Source: Dyella nitratireducens (GTDB taxonomy: Bacteria > Pseudomonadota > Gammaproteobacteria > Xanthomonadales > Rhodanobacteraceae). Taken from it: 64,000 bases of DNA. The translations under genes were made by a program, and so were the position numbers. Every line of letters starts with the position of its first letter. The first letter of the stretch is position 1. The stretch is from NCBI RefSeq assembly GCF_014642835.1, contig NZ_BMJA01000002.1, forward strand, positions 1 to 64,000, read 5' to 3'. The notes under the pieces are model-generated. The model was not told the origin of the DNA. It saw only the letters and a list, made by a program, of their open reading frames with translations, and did not search any database. Of the stretch, positions 1 to 7,920 are shown one piece after another.

Positions 1-822
1 GAGAACGACGACATCGGTACGCTCAAACCCACCCAGGAACGCGCCATCCCCGATGGGAAGGGCGGCTGGAAGATGGTGAGCGACGCGGATGCCGCCAAGC
101 CAGCTAGCCATCCCGCCCTACCGCCAGCGGCCAAGATCGATCCCAAGCAGCTGGGGCCGCTCAACGACAAGGGGGTTTATCCAGGCGGCGATGGCAATAG
201 TTACGTGCGTGTCGGTGACGATCATTATCGGGTGAATTACGACCAGTCATTGAAGGGTTGGATGGTTGTCGATCCCAATCGGCCCCACGACTTCAGCAGG
301 AGCGTGCCGGTCAAGCTGGATGGCAAGGGGGGTGTTGAGAAGGTCTTGCCTAAGCCGGAGCTTCGAGGAGGAATACATCCACGCATAGGCGAAAGAATGA
401 AAGCCGAGGAAGACGTAAAGCAGAAAGAGAAAAGGGCTGACTCAGCTAAGGCTGAGTGGGAGAAAGCAGAGGCGAATTATAAATCTGATCAAGAAGAACA
501 CGCCCGAGCTAAAGCTGAATTGGAACAGCATTCAAAAAATTACAACTATATGGAAAGCGAATATAAATTGGCACACGATAAAAATTCGGAATTGGGTGAG
601 TTAGCCACGCCACAAAACAAAGCTACAGAAGCTTACTTCCAAGGCCAAAAAAATCATCTGGGTGAAGTAGTTCGTAAGGATCAAGAAAAAGAGAGCTCTT
701 GGGATTCGAAGGTCAAGGACGCTCGTACCGAAGCTGATAAAAAAAAGAAAAATTACGAGCAAGCCCAAAGCGAGCTTTCAGATGCGCAGAAAAAGTTGCG
801 TGATGTTCAAGAGCGTCGCTGA
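1..822 (+). CDS. 3' end of a modular repeat protein with coiled-coil tail (partial)
   Basis: The reading frame is open from the first base, so the gene starts outside the window. The visible part is 273 residues. Residues about 1-25 end in a DGKGGW-type turn, and residues about 58-115 form a fuller module (GVYP..., YVRVGDDHYRVNYD, WMVVDPN, SVPVKLDGKGG). The first 25 residues look like the end of an earlier copy of the same module, so the full protein is probably a tandem-repeat protein. The module resembles the short repeats found in large dermonecrotic-toxin-like (DUF6543-type) proteins; that link is from memory and tentative. From about residue 123 the protein is Lys/Glu/Ala-rich, strongly heptad-like, and encoded by clearly more AT-rich DNA than the first 400 bases, which suggests a tail of different origin. 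It runs convergent to the pilS-type gene. Function unknown. Confidence 0.7.
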   Translation, partial: ENDDIGTLKPTQERAIPDGKGGWKMVSDADAAKPASHPALPPAAKIDPKQLGPLNDKGVYPGGDGNSYVRVGDDHYRVNYDQSLKGWMVVDPNRPHDFSRSVPVKLDGKGGVEKVLPKPELRGGIHPRIGERMKAEEDVKQKEKRADSAKAEWEKAEANYKSDQEEHARAKAELEQHSKNYNYMESEYKLAHDKNSELGELATPQNKATEAYFQGQKNHLGEVVRKDQEKESSWDSKVKDARTEADKKKKNYEQAQSELSDAQKKLRDVQERR

Positions 823-857
823 CAAAATCTCTCCACGAATCGCCAACAAGCCTTGGG

Positions 858-2492
858 CTACACCGCAGGCTCGATCCGTACCGGGGGTGTCAGCACCAAT
901 CTGAAGCAACTGCCACCTCCGGCCACGCGCACGTATTCGAGCACGGCCTGATTCGCCTCGGCCATCTGGCGTGCGAGATAAAGCCCGAGCCCGGTGCCGT
1001 ACTCATGTGTGGTGTAGAACGGTTCAAAGATTTGCGCAGCCACTTTCGGTGCAATGCCGGGGCCGCGGTCGATGACTTCCAGGATCGGTACGCCATGTTC
1101 ACCGTGACGAACCACGACCAGTACGCGGGCTGGCTCGCCGGGCATGCGGCCGTAGCGCAGCGCGTTCTGCACCAGGTTCCAGATCACCTGATGAAGCTGT
1201 TGCGGGTCGGCCACGGCGACGACCGGTTGTGCGCTGTTGTCGATCACGCGCAGCGAATCGTTGCCGATGTCGTTGCCTTGTTTGTATTCGTCGACGAAAC
1301 CGTGCGCCCAGTCGCCGAGGTTCAGCGTTTCAGGGCGTGAGCGCTCGCGCCGCGACAACTGCAGGATGTTCTCGATGATGTCGTTGAGGCGGCTGCAGTG
1401 GTTGTTGATGATCTCCACCATGCGCAGGTCGGTGGAACTCATTTCATTCGATTCGGCCAACAGCTGCGCGGAGTAGCGGATGGCTGCCAGCGGATTGCGG
1501 ATCTCGTGCGCGATAGAGGCGGAGAGACGGCCTAGCGAACCGAGCGTCAGTTCTTCTGCGCGGCGTGATACCAGCGAGGTGTCATCCAGGAAGATCAGCA
1601 CCAGTGAATCATCGTTCGGCGCGAGGCGGCTGAAACGCGGCACCACTTCCGGCATGCCGTCGGCGAGCTGGGTGGCGGTTTCGTCCAGCTTGCCGGAGGT
1701 GATCCAGTGATACAGGCGGCGCGACAGTTCCGGCGCTACGCGGCCGAGGTCGCGCTGGTCGGACGAGGGATTGCCCAGCAGCATCCAAGCCGATTCGTTG
1801 ATCTGGTGGATGCGGTTGGCGTCGTCCACCAGCATCACGCCGGTTTTCATGCGGCGGATGATCAGCTCATTGACCTGCGCCAGATTGACCAGATCGATGC
1901 TGCGCTGTTCGGCGAGCGCTTCGCTGGCGCGCAATTGGCGGCCAAGCACGTTACACAGCACCACGATCGCGAAATAGGCCATGCCGAACAGGCCTGATTC
2001 GAGGAAATCGCGGTCGTCGACAGAAGCCGGATGCGGCAGGGAAAACAGTGTGCGCCCAAGTACACCCAGCGTGGCTGCCGCGGCGAGGAATAGCGCAAGT
2101 CTCAGCGGCAGCAGCAGCGCACCTGCGGCCAGATTGACCGCCAGCATCATGGCGATGCCGATGCGTGCGTCGTTCATTGCGGCGATCGCCAACACCGCCG
2201 CGACGATATCCATCAGCAGCGTGCCCAGGATGCCCAGCCAGCCCAGCGCCTTGGTCAGGTGAGTGATGGAAATCACCGCCAGGGCGAACAGCAGGTAGCC
2301 GGCGGCAACCACTCGGGCCAGGTCGGCGCTGTCCAGATGCGGCCAGCCCATGCCGCTGGGTGTAAAGGCCAGCCCCATGTAGACCAGTGCCTGGGCCAGC
2401 CGGAAATAATTCAGAAACAGCAGCTCGTGACGGGTGGTCGTGCTATTGGGCGAGTCGACGATCGCGCGGCTGGACACGGTTGGCACACTCAC
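858..2492 (-). CDS. pilS: PilS-type sensor histidine kinase
   Basis: This is a membrane two-component sensor kinase of 544 residues. Several hydrophobic segments lie between about residues 30 and 185, followed by a PAS-like region (about 205-300). The dimerisation/phosphoacceptor box is SIAHEIRNPLAAI with His329, the N box has Asn443, and the G boxes are DRGPG (475-479) and GTGLGLYLA (499-507), so all catalytic elements are intact. This is the architecture of PilS, which with the response regulator PilR controls RpoN-dependent pilin transcription. Its position beside sucCD matches the Xanthomonadales arrangement. The expected pilR partner is not immediately downstream: the next gene is an unrelated convergent one. 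Confidence 0.85.
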   Translation of the reverse strand: MSVPTVSSRAIVDSPNSTTTRHELLFLNYFRLAQALVYMGLAFTPSGMGWPHLDSADLARVVAAGYLLFALAVISITHLTKALGWLGILGTLLMDIVAAVLAIAAMNDARIGIAMMLAVNLAAGALLLPLRLALFLAAAATLGVLGRTLFSLPHPASVDDRDFLESGLFGMAYFAIVVLCNVLGRQLRASEALAEQRSIDLVNLAQVNELIIRRMKTGVMLVDDANRIHQINESAWMLLGNPSSDQRDLGRVAPELSRRLYHWITSGKLDETATQLADGMPEVVPRFSRLAPNDDSLVLIFLDDTSLVSRRAEELTLGSLGRLSASIAHEIRNPLAAIRYSAQLLAESNEMSSTDLRMVEIINNHCSRLNDIIENILQLSRRERSRPETLNLGDWAHGFVDEYKQGNDIGNDSLRVIDNSAQPVVAVADPQQLHQVIWNLVQNALRYGRMPGEPARVLVVVRHGEHGVPILEVIDRGPGIAPKVAAQIFEPFYTTHEYGTGLGLYLARQMAEANQAVLEYVRVAGGGSCFRLVLTPPVRIEPAV

Positions 2493-2504
2493 GAGGAGAA
2501 GTGG

Positions 2505-2660
2505 GTAAATGCCCCTTTCCCTTCCGGGGAGAGGGTTGGGTGTGGGAATAATCTTGCGCTAGAACAACACCGAAGCGCACTCCGATGCAGCACTTTCGCA
2601 AGATTGCCCCCTCGCCTTAATCCTCGCCCCAAAGGGGAGAGGAAGCAAACACCACAGGCC
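2505..2660. repeat. Imperfect inverted repeat between pilS and sucC
   Basis: The 337-base gap between pilS and sucC contains two oppositely oriented related segments. One reads CCCTTTCCCTTCCGGGGAGA and continues to ...AATCTTGCG (about 2512-2557). The other is its rough reverse complement (about 2604-2642), also ending in CAATCTTGCG when read on the minus strand. The intervening bases carry GAAGCGCACTCCGATGCAG. It looks like a dispersed palindromic intergenic element rather than a coding region. The sucC promoter must lie in the remaining stretch, about 2660-2825. Confidence 0.5.
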
Positions 2661-2829
2661 CGCCCCTTTCCATCGCACCCCGCTTCCGCGAAAATACCGG
2701 GCCGTATTGCGCGGTTTTCCCCGACGCACTGCACGCGCCGGTAGTGCGTAACACCGCCGTCCGTTCTCCCAAGCCTGTGCTGTGGCTACCGCGCAGGCTC
2801 GATCCTTCCCCATTCACTCGAGGTAGCGA

Positions 2830-3996
2830 ATGAATTTCCACGAGTACCAGGCCAAAGAGCTGTTCGCGCAGTACGGCATTGCCGTGCCGCCGGGCAAAGT
2901 CGCAAGTTCCCCCGACGCCGCCGTCGATGCCGCCAAGCACCTGGGCGGCACGCAATGGATGGTCAAGGCTCAGATCCACGCAGGCGGCCGCGGCAAGGCC
3001 GGCGGCGTCAAGTTCTGCAAAAGCCTGGATGACGTGCATGCCGCCGCCAAGGGCATGCTGGGCAAGAGCATGGAAACCTACCAGTCCGCCGGCCGTGCGT
3101 TGCCGGTGAACCTGGTGCTGGTGACCGATGCCACCAACATCGCCAAGGAGCTGTACCTGTCGATCCTGGTCGACCGCGACAGCAAGGCCGTCACCTTCAT
3201 CGCTTCCAAGCACGGCGGCGTGGACATCGAACAGGTGGCCCGCGAAACGCCGGACGACATCCACACCATCGTGGTGGACTTCATCGAAGGCCTGCAGCCT
3301 TACCAGTGCCGCCAGCTCGGCTTCGCGATGGACCTGAATCCCAAGCAGGTCACGCAGCTCACCAAGATCATGCTGGGCCTGTACAAGCTGTTCAACGAGA
3401 AGGACCTGTCGCTGGTCGAGCTCAACCCGCTCGCCATTCTCGAAGACGGCAACCTCGCCGCCCTCGATGGCAAGGTCAATTCCGACGACAACGCCGAGTT
3501 CCGCCATGCGGACCTGGCCAAGATGCGCGACCTCACGCAGGAAGACGCCGCCGAAGCGGCCGCCGTGCAGCACAACCTCAACTACGTGACCATGGACGGC
3601 AACATCGGCTGCATGGTCAACGGCGCAGGCCTGGCCATGGCCACCATGGACGTGATCAAGCTGGCGGGCGGCGAGCCGGCCAACTTCCTCGACGTCGGCG
3701 GCGGCGCCACCAAGGAGCGCGTCACCGAGGCGTTCAAGCTGATTCTTTCCTCCGACAAGGTGAAGGCCATCCTGGTCAACATCTTCGGCGGCATCGTGCG
3801 CTGCGACCTGATCGCCGACGGCATCATCGCCGCGGTGAAGGAAGTGGGCCTGAAGATTCCGGTGGTGGTGCGCCTGCAGGGCACCAATGTGGAGAAGGGC
3901 CGCGAACTGCTGGCCAACTCTGGTCTGGCCATTACGTCGGCCGACGATCTCAACGACGCGGCGAAGAAAGCCGTGGCCGCCGCGAAGTCGAAGTAA
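2830..3996 (+). CDS. sucC: Succinyl-CoA synthetase beta subunit
   Basis: This is the beta subunit of ADP-forming succinate-CoA ligase (TCA cycle), which converts succinyl-CoA plus phosphate plus NDP to succinate, CoA and NTP. It is 388 residues, the normal family length. The N-terminus [16 protein letters not shown] is typical, and the ATP-grasp region carries the [10 protein letters not shown] loop at about residues 53-62. The C-terminal CoA-ligase domain contains [15 protein letters not shown] ribosome site sits just before the ATG. The gene is followed 14 bases later by sucD, so the two form an operon producing the alpha-beta complex. Confidence 0.97.
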   Translation: MNFHEYQAKELFAQYGIAVPPGKVASSPDAAVDAAKHLGGTQWMVKAQIHAGGRGKAGGVKFCKSLDDVHAAAKGMLGKSMETYQSAGRALPVNLVLVTDATNIAKELYLSILVDRDSKAVTFIASKHGGVDIEQVARETPDDIHTIVVDFIEGLQPYQCRQLGFAMDLNPKQVTQLTKIMLGLYKLFNEKDLSLVELNPLAILEDGNLAALDGKVNSDDNAEFRHADLAKMRDLTQEDAAEAAAVQHNLNYVTMDGNIGCMVNGAGLAMATMDVIKLAGGEPANFLDVGGGATKERVTEAFKLILSSDKVKAILVNIFGGIVRCDLIADGIIAAVKEVGLKIPVVVRLQGTNVEKGRELLANSGLAITSADDLNDAAKKAVAAAKSK

Positions 3997-4010
3997 GGAG
4001 CGATTGAACC

Positions 4011-4886
4011 ATGAGCGTATTGGTCAATAAGAACACCAAGGTGATCGTGCAAGGCTTCACCGGCCAGCAGGGCACCTTCCACGCCGAACAGGCGATCGAC
4101 TACGGCACCAAGGTGGTCGGCGGCGTGACCCCGGGCAAGGGCGGCACCGAGCATATCGGCCTGCCGGTTTTCAACAGCGTGGCGGAAGCCGTGGACGAAA
4201 CCGGTGCGGATGCATCCGTCATCTTCGTGCCGCCGCCGTTCGCGGCAGACTCCATCCTCGAAGCCATCGACGCCGGCGTGCGCGTGATCGTGACGATCAC
4301 CGAAGGCATCCCGGTGCTCGACATGCTGCGCGTGAAGAACGTGCTGGCCCAGCATCCGGAAACCGTGCTGATCGGACCGAACTGCCCCGGCATCATCACC
4401 CCGGACGAATGCAAGATCGGCATCATGCCGGGCCACATTCACATGGCAGGCAAGGTCGGCATCGTGTCGCGCTCCGGCACGCTGACCTATGAAGCCGTGT
4501 TCCAGACCACCAACGAAGGCCTCGGCCAGTCCACCTGCATCGGCATCGGCGGCGACCCGATCAATGGTCTGAACTTCATCGACTGCCTGAAGCTGTTCCA
4601 GGACGATCCGCAGACCGAAGGCATCATCATGGTCGGCGAAATCGGCGGCAGCGCCGAAGAAGAAGCGGCGGAGTTCATCGGCGAATACGTCAAGAAGCCG
4701 GTAGTGTCGTTCATCGCGGGTGCGTCGGCTCCGGCCGGCAAGCGCATGGGCCATGCCGGCGCGATCATCTCCGGTGGCAAGGGCACGGCGGCTGCCAAGT
4801 TCGCTGCGCTGGAGAAGGCGGGTGTCACCACGGTGAAGTCGCCGGCGGATCTCGGCAAGACGCTGGCGGGTTTGCTCAAGAAGTAA
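4011..4886 (+). CDS. sucD: Succinyl-CoA synthetase alpha subunit
   Basis: This is the CoA-binding subunit of succinate-CoA ligase, 291 residues and full length. The N-terminal Rossmann region includes TGQQGTFH. The phosphohistidine loop [16 protein letters not shown] places the active-site histidine at about residue 248, matching His246 of the E. coli enzyme. It is co-transcribed with sucC and ends at a strong hairpin terminator. A 101-base internal piece of this gene (4492-4592) recurs at 5692-5792 with about four mismatches. Confidence 0.97.
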   Translation: MSVLVNKNTKVIVQGFTGQQGTFHAEQAIDYGTKVVGGVTPGKGGTEHIGLPVFNSVAEAVDETGADASVIFVPPPFAADSILEAIDAGVRVIVTITEGIPVLDMLRVKNVLAQHPETVLIGPNCPGIITPDECKIGIMPGHIHMAGKVGIVSRSGTLTYEAVFQTTNEGLGQSTCIGIGGDPINGLNFIDCLKLFQDDPQTEGIIMVGEIGGSAEEEAAEFIGEYVKKPVVSFIAGASAPAGKRMGHAGAIISGGKGTAAAKFAALEKAGVTTVKSPADLGKTLAGLLKK

Positions 4887-4913
4887 TCAGTTGTGTTGCT
4901 ACACATAGCAGAA

Positions 4914-4944
4914 GGGCCGCGGTGGCGCGGCCCTTTTGTTTCTT
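4914..4944 (+). terminator. Rho-independent terminator of sucCD
   Basis: A perfect 8-base-pair GGGCCGCG/CGCGGCCC stem (4914-4921 with 4926-4933) has a GTGG loop and is followed by TTTTGTTTCTT. It lies 27 bases after the sucD stop. Diverged copies occur at 5818-5837 and 7233-7251 within the neighbouring island. Confidence 0.9.
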
Positions 4945-4982
4945 ACGTCAGTCGAGATTGCGAAGCTTTACCCGGCATAGGC

Positions 4983-5594
4983 CTAAGTCTTCTGTATGAA
5001 TTCTACGCCTTCAGCTGTATTTTTGGGATCAGCTGGTGAAAATTCGTAGGTGTAAGGACCATTTATTTTGGGACCTATTGATCCCATTGATTCCAGTGAC
5101 ACATCGTGTTTGCCGTTTCCTCGGATAGTTACGCTGCCGTCCTCGTTTGAAGTGACACTGGCGACGTCCTCGAAATGGGCGTTGATGGGTCCGTTTGCTT
5201 TGATGGGGTCATCTTCACCTTCTTTGAGTTGGGTCGTCCCGTATCCGGACATGTCAATGTTAAGAGCGCCGTCTGCATCTTCGGAGTAGTGGATCTCGGG
5301 AGGGCGAGGGTAAGAGTGTGCCGGTTCATCCGAGTGAGTGCTTGATGATTGCGGAGTGCCTGGTTGCGAGGGATTTGGAGGGGGCGGCTGCCAAGCAGGT
5401 GAATCCAAGCCCGAACCGCGTGCACTGGAAGAAGACGTGCCGATGGTTGAACCCTCAGAATGAGCGGGGAATGTGGCGTTGGAGGTGAGCGTCGGTGAGG
5501 ATGTCTCGGGTTGCTTTGGCGCGGGCTGCTCAAAAGCATGGGTGGTTTGCTGAAAGTTATTCGGGTAATTCGGGGAGATGGTGGAAATTGACAT
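4983..5594 (-). CDS. Ser/Pro-rich hypothetical protein, island member 1
   Basis: This 203-residue protein of unknown function was started at the ATG at 5594 (MSISTISPNYPNNFQQ). The frame extends further upstream, but that extension is antisense to a copied sucD fragment and a terminator, so it is unlikely to be coding. Residues about 1-100 are low-complexity Ser/Thr/Pro/Gln-rich and contain SSPTLT and ARGSGLDSPAW, which resemble segments of member 4. Residues about 105-203 are compact and β-strand-like (DIDMSGYG, NGPINAHF, IRGNGKHDVS, INGPYTYEF) and align with the C-terminus of member 2. No membrane segment or classical signal peptide is visible. A disordered N-terminus with a variable C-terminus would suit a secreted protein or type III effector, but this is only inference. 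Confidence 0.6.
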   Translation of the reverse strand: MSISTISPNYPNNFQQTTHAFEQPAPKQPETSSPTLTSNATFPAHSEGSTIGTSSSSARGSGLDSPAWQPPPPNPSQPGTPQSSSTHSDEPAHSYPRPPEIHYSEDADGALNIDMSGYGTTQLKEGEDDPIKANGPINAHFEDVASVTSNEDGSVTIRGNGKHDVSLESMGSIGPKINGPYTYEFSPADPKNTAEGVEFIQKT

Positions 5595-5691
5595 ATAGAT
5601 GGGCTTCCCATGGTTGAGGATAAGCCTTGTTGGCAAGGCTCGATCAAAATATCCTCCGGACTGGCTAGCTGGCGGTATCGGCCTATCTTCC

Positions 5692-5792
5692 AAGCCGTGT
5701 TCCAGTCCACCAACGAAGGCCTGGGCCAGTCCACCTGCATCGGCATCGGCGGCGACCCGATCAATGATCTGAACTTCATCGATTGCCTGAAC
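5692..5792 (+). pseudogene. Internal sucD fragment
   Basis: This 101-base segment matches sucD 4492-4592 with about four substitutions (for example ACCACC to TCCACC, and ATGGTC to ATGATC). It ends where the parent continues into CTGTTCCAGG. About 25 bases later comes a copy of the sucD terminator, whereas in the parent roughly 320 bases separate the two points. So this is a duplicated sucD 3' region with an internal deletion of nearly 300 bases. It has no start and cannot encode a functional subunit. Confidence 0.85.
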
Positions 5793-5806
5793 TTGCATTG
5801 CAGCGA

Positions 5807-5847
5807 TCAAAACAAAAGGGCCGCGGAAGCGCGGCCCTTTTGTTTTC
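5807..5847. terminator. Second copy of the GGGCCGCG terminator, bidirectional
   Basis: The stem GGGCCGCG/CGCGGCCC (5818-5825 with 5830-5837) has a GAAG loop, flanked by AAAACAAAA on the left and TTTTGTTTT on the right, so it can work in both directions. It lies about 100 bases beyond the stop of member 2 on the minus strand. It follows the sucD fragment just as the original follows sucD. Confidence 0.8.
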
Positions 5848-5941
5848 CTGATTCCCCGTTGGCGTTTTGCGGATCGCCACACGCTGGCAACTTCGTGCGC
5901 TTTTGATCAGTGACGGCTAACGTTGGTGCGGGTCGTCCACG

Positions 5942-6451
5942 CTATTTGATGCTCGTCACTACTGTTCGACTGGAACCATCTGGGACAGGAGGGCCATAGG
6001 TGAAATAGTAGGGGCCATTTCCGACGTATTGCTTGTTCCCTATGGACACGTTATACGGACCGTTTCCGCTGACAGTAGTAAGGTTGCCATCGCGCCAGAA
6101 TTTAGCCTCCTTCCCGAAATGGGCGTCGTAGCTGCCGTTGATGTTGTAGACACTGGTATTGCCCATCGTGAGATGAGTGTTGCCGCGTAATCCGCTTATA
6201 TCAATAGGCCCGCTATGAACAGATTCGCTATAAATTGGACTGTTCTTTGTTCTAACGTCAGGAGTTCCTGGCGCGGCAGGGTCAAAAGTGAAAGGCGACC
6301 CATTAGGCTGATCCGCGCGTGAGAACGAATGGCTCCCACGGTCAATGCGTATTTCGGGATTTGGCGACGAAGCTGGCGAGCTTCCGGCTTTGGCCATCTC
6401 GAATGAATCTGTTGTGTTGATCGGCGTAGCCAGCGAATTCGGAATTTGCAT
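5942..6451 (-). CDS. Hypothetical protein with NGPY-type repeats, island member 2
   Basis: This is a 169-residue protein starting MQIPNSLATPINTTDS. A GAGG ribosome site is present about ten bases before the ATG. The N-terminal half is Ser/Pro/Asn-rich. The C-terminal half has an irregular repeat with the pattern hydrophobic-x-GNGPY-x-hydrophobic: NINGSYDAHF, VSGNGPYNVSI and VGNGPYYFTYG, preceded by DISGLRGNTHLTMGN. It aligns with the C-terminus of member 1 (NGPINAHF, RGNGKHDVS, INGPYTYEF). The short strand-turn spacing suggests a small β-solenoid or β-sandwich. No recognised domain and no membrane segment. Function unknown. Confidence 0.6.
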   Translation of the reverse strand: MQIPNSLATPINTTDSFEMAKAGSSPASSPNPEIRIDRGSHSFSRADQPNGSPFTFDPAAPGTPDVRTKNSPIYSESVHSGPIDISGLRGNTHLTMGNTSVYNINGSYDAHFGKEAKFWRDGNLTTVSGNGPYNVSIGNKQYVGNGPYYFTYGPPVPDGSSRTVVTSIK

Positions 6452-6629
6452 GATTCAGTACCTCACATAAATGGATCTTGCCCCTGAATGACGGACACTC
6501 CGTCAGTCGACAAAAGAGGAAAGCCTTGCCGATCAGGGTTTGGCCAACATAATTCCGGAATGGGTATGGGCAGGTGGTAGAGATTTGCACTGGTTGTCGG
6601 ACATGCGTGATCTTCAGCATGGGCGGTCC

Positions 6630-7067
6630 TTATCCCTGGGGGATAGGGACCGGGTATATCGGGTATTGACCTGCGGGTGGCGGCGGATTGAGAGGGCGGG
6701 AGGGTAGGAAGAGTCCACCATCCTGTGGATTATCTTCTGGGGAAGGCTTTACCGGGTGAGCAGTAAAATAATGACTCATAGCAACAACCGTTCTGTGGAA
6801 CTCATCCGTGATGGGGCCGTGGCTGGCAGGGCGGCCCTGTTGGGCGCCCGATGAGGGAGCCTGGTCGACTTGGCGAGAAGCGCGACCGCCTCCGTCCCCA
6901 GTGCTGATTGCAGGTCCGGAGGAGGAAGATAAGAACGGATTGGCTGCAGGGGTAAGCGTTGGCGACGATGCTTCGGGGGTGTTTGTCGCCGACTGCGCGG
7001 TATTGGGTGTCATGGTCGGCTGGAAATCATTCACATGATTGACGAGAGATGAATCGATACTTGGCAT
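6630..7067 (-). CDS. Ser/Pro-rich hypothetical protein, island member 3
   Basis: This 145-residue protein was started at MPSIDSSLVNHVNDFQP (ATG at 7067). That start was preferred over the longer upstream frame because the identical N-terminus begins member 4. The first 45-50 residues (through ASSPTLTPAANPF) are nearly the same as in member 4. After that the sequences diverge completely. Here the C-terminus is Pro-rich (PLNPPPPAGQYPIYPVPIPQG at the very end). No Shine-Dalgarno of any strength is seen. The shared N-terminal segment with unrelated C-terminal parts is the pattern of proteins that carry a common targeting signal, but targeting is not demonstrated. Confidence 0.55.
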   Translation of the reverse strand: MPSIDSSLVNHVNDFQPTMTPNTAQSATNTPEASSPTLTPAANPFLSSSSGPAISTGDGGGRASRQVDQAPSSGAQQGRPASHGPITDEFHRTVVAMSHYFTAHPVKPSPEDNPQDGGLFLPSRPLNPPPPAGQYPIYPVPIPQG

Positions 7068-7224
7068 AACAGGAATCCAGATAGTTGACGATTGCCTTGG
7101 CGAAAAGCCTTGACCAGCATGCCTCTTCGCGTTCGTTGGCTGGCAGTACGGATTTACCGTTCCACGGATGTCATCGTTGAGGGCCGCTTTGCTTAAGAAG
7201 TCATCGGCTTCGCGATGCAGTGAA

Positions 7225-7262
7225 CAAAAAAAGGGCCGTGACAACGCGGCCCTTTTGTATTT
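7225..7262. terminator. Third copy of the GGGCCGCG-type terminator
   Basis: The stem GGGCCGTG/CGCGGCCC (7233-7240 with 7245-7252, one G-T wobble) has flanking A-rich and T-rich runs. It sits immediately beyond the stop of member 4 on the minus strand. Just to its left, 7188-7207 (TTTGCTTAAGAAGTCATCGG) resembles the last bases of sucD (4871-4890) with three differences. This copy therefore also seems to derive from the sucD end. Confidence 0.7.
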
Positions 7263-7269
7263 TTATGAG

Positions 7270-7920
7270 TTAACCAGGATTACGAACGGGTTCCCTTAGG
7301 GAAGGCTTATAGGTATCCGTTATGGAAGGCTTAGTCGTGGGAAAAGAGGAATCCATAGTCATAGGGCTAGGCCGCTCCATTGGGTAACGCGGTGGGTAAC
7401 GACTATCGCTAGTGGACCTATCGGGAAGTGAGGAATCGACAGGGTCAGGCCGCGCCGCTGGGAAATACCCTGGGTCCATATCGGCAGCACTCATCGATGG
7501 TTTGGAATACGCCGGCTTTTGGGTGCCAGTGGACTGGCAGGAGCCGTTTCCGGCCTCAGATGACATGGGTCTGGACTGAGGTGGCAAGGCTTGGTTGCCT
7601 GATGATTGGTCCGTGCCTTGTTGGCTCGATTGCGAATAACCTTGTTGAAGAATTGCCAAACCCAGGTGTGGTCCATTCGGCGGCGCAGGATTATTGGAAT
7701 TTATCCAGCCGGGTGTATCCAGGTTCGGACCTCGCGCTTTGGCGTCCATCGAACTGGTGCTGGTGGCCGATCCGGGGGAAGAGGAGAACGGATTGGCTGT
7801 AGAGGTAAGCGTTGGCGACGATGCCCCAGAGATGTCGGTTGCCGACTGCGCGGTATTGGATGTCATGGCCGGCTGGAAGTCATTCACATGATTGACGAGA
7901 GATGAGTCGATACTTGGCAT
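7270..7920 (-). CDS. Ser/Pro-rich hypothetical protein, island member 4
   Basis: This 216-residue protein starts MPSIDSSLVNHVNDFQP, as member 3 does. Its first 50 or so residues and about 130 bases of upstream DNA (7921-8050) match those of member 3 (7068-7195). Beyond that it carries DAKARGPNLDTPGW, like ARGSGLDSPAW in member 1, then a long Ser/Pro/Gln-rich, probably disordered tail. No hydrophobic segment or recognisable domain. It sits just upstream of a GGGCCGCG-type terminator. Function unknown; the mosaic relation to members 1 and 3 supports recombination within the island. Confidence 0.6.
   Translation of the reverse strand: MPSIDSSLVNHVNDFQPAMTSNTAQSATDISGASSPTLTSTANPFSSSPGSATSTSSMDAKARGPNLDTPGWINSNNPAPPNGPHLGLAILQQGYSQSSQQGTDQSSGNQALPPQSRPMSSEAGNGSCQSTGTQKPAYSKPSMSAADMDPGYFPAARPDPVDSSLPDRSTSDSRYPPRYPMERPSPMTMDSSFPTTKPSITDTYKPSLREPVRNPG

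Noticed and set aside
3582-4754. Minus-strand frame opposite sucC/sucD
   Set aside because: Antisense shadow; part of it reappears opposite the sucD fragment simply because that DNA is duplicated.
5595-5882. N-terminal extension of island member 1
   Set aside because: The extension is antisense to the copied sucD fragment and crosses a terminator; the ATG at 5594 gives a sensible protein.
6342-6620. Small minus-strand frame between members 2 and 3
   Set aside because: No ribosome site, no similarity to other island members, and it overlaps the start of member 2 in another frame.
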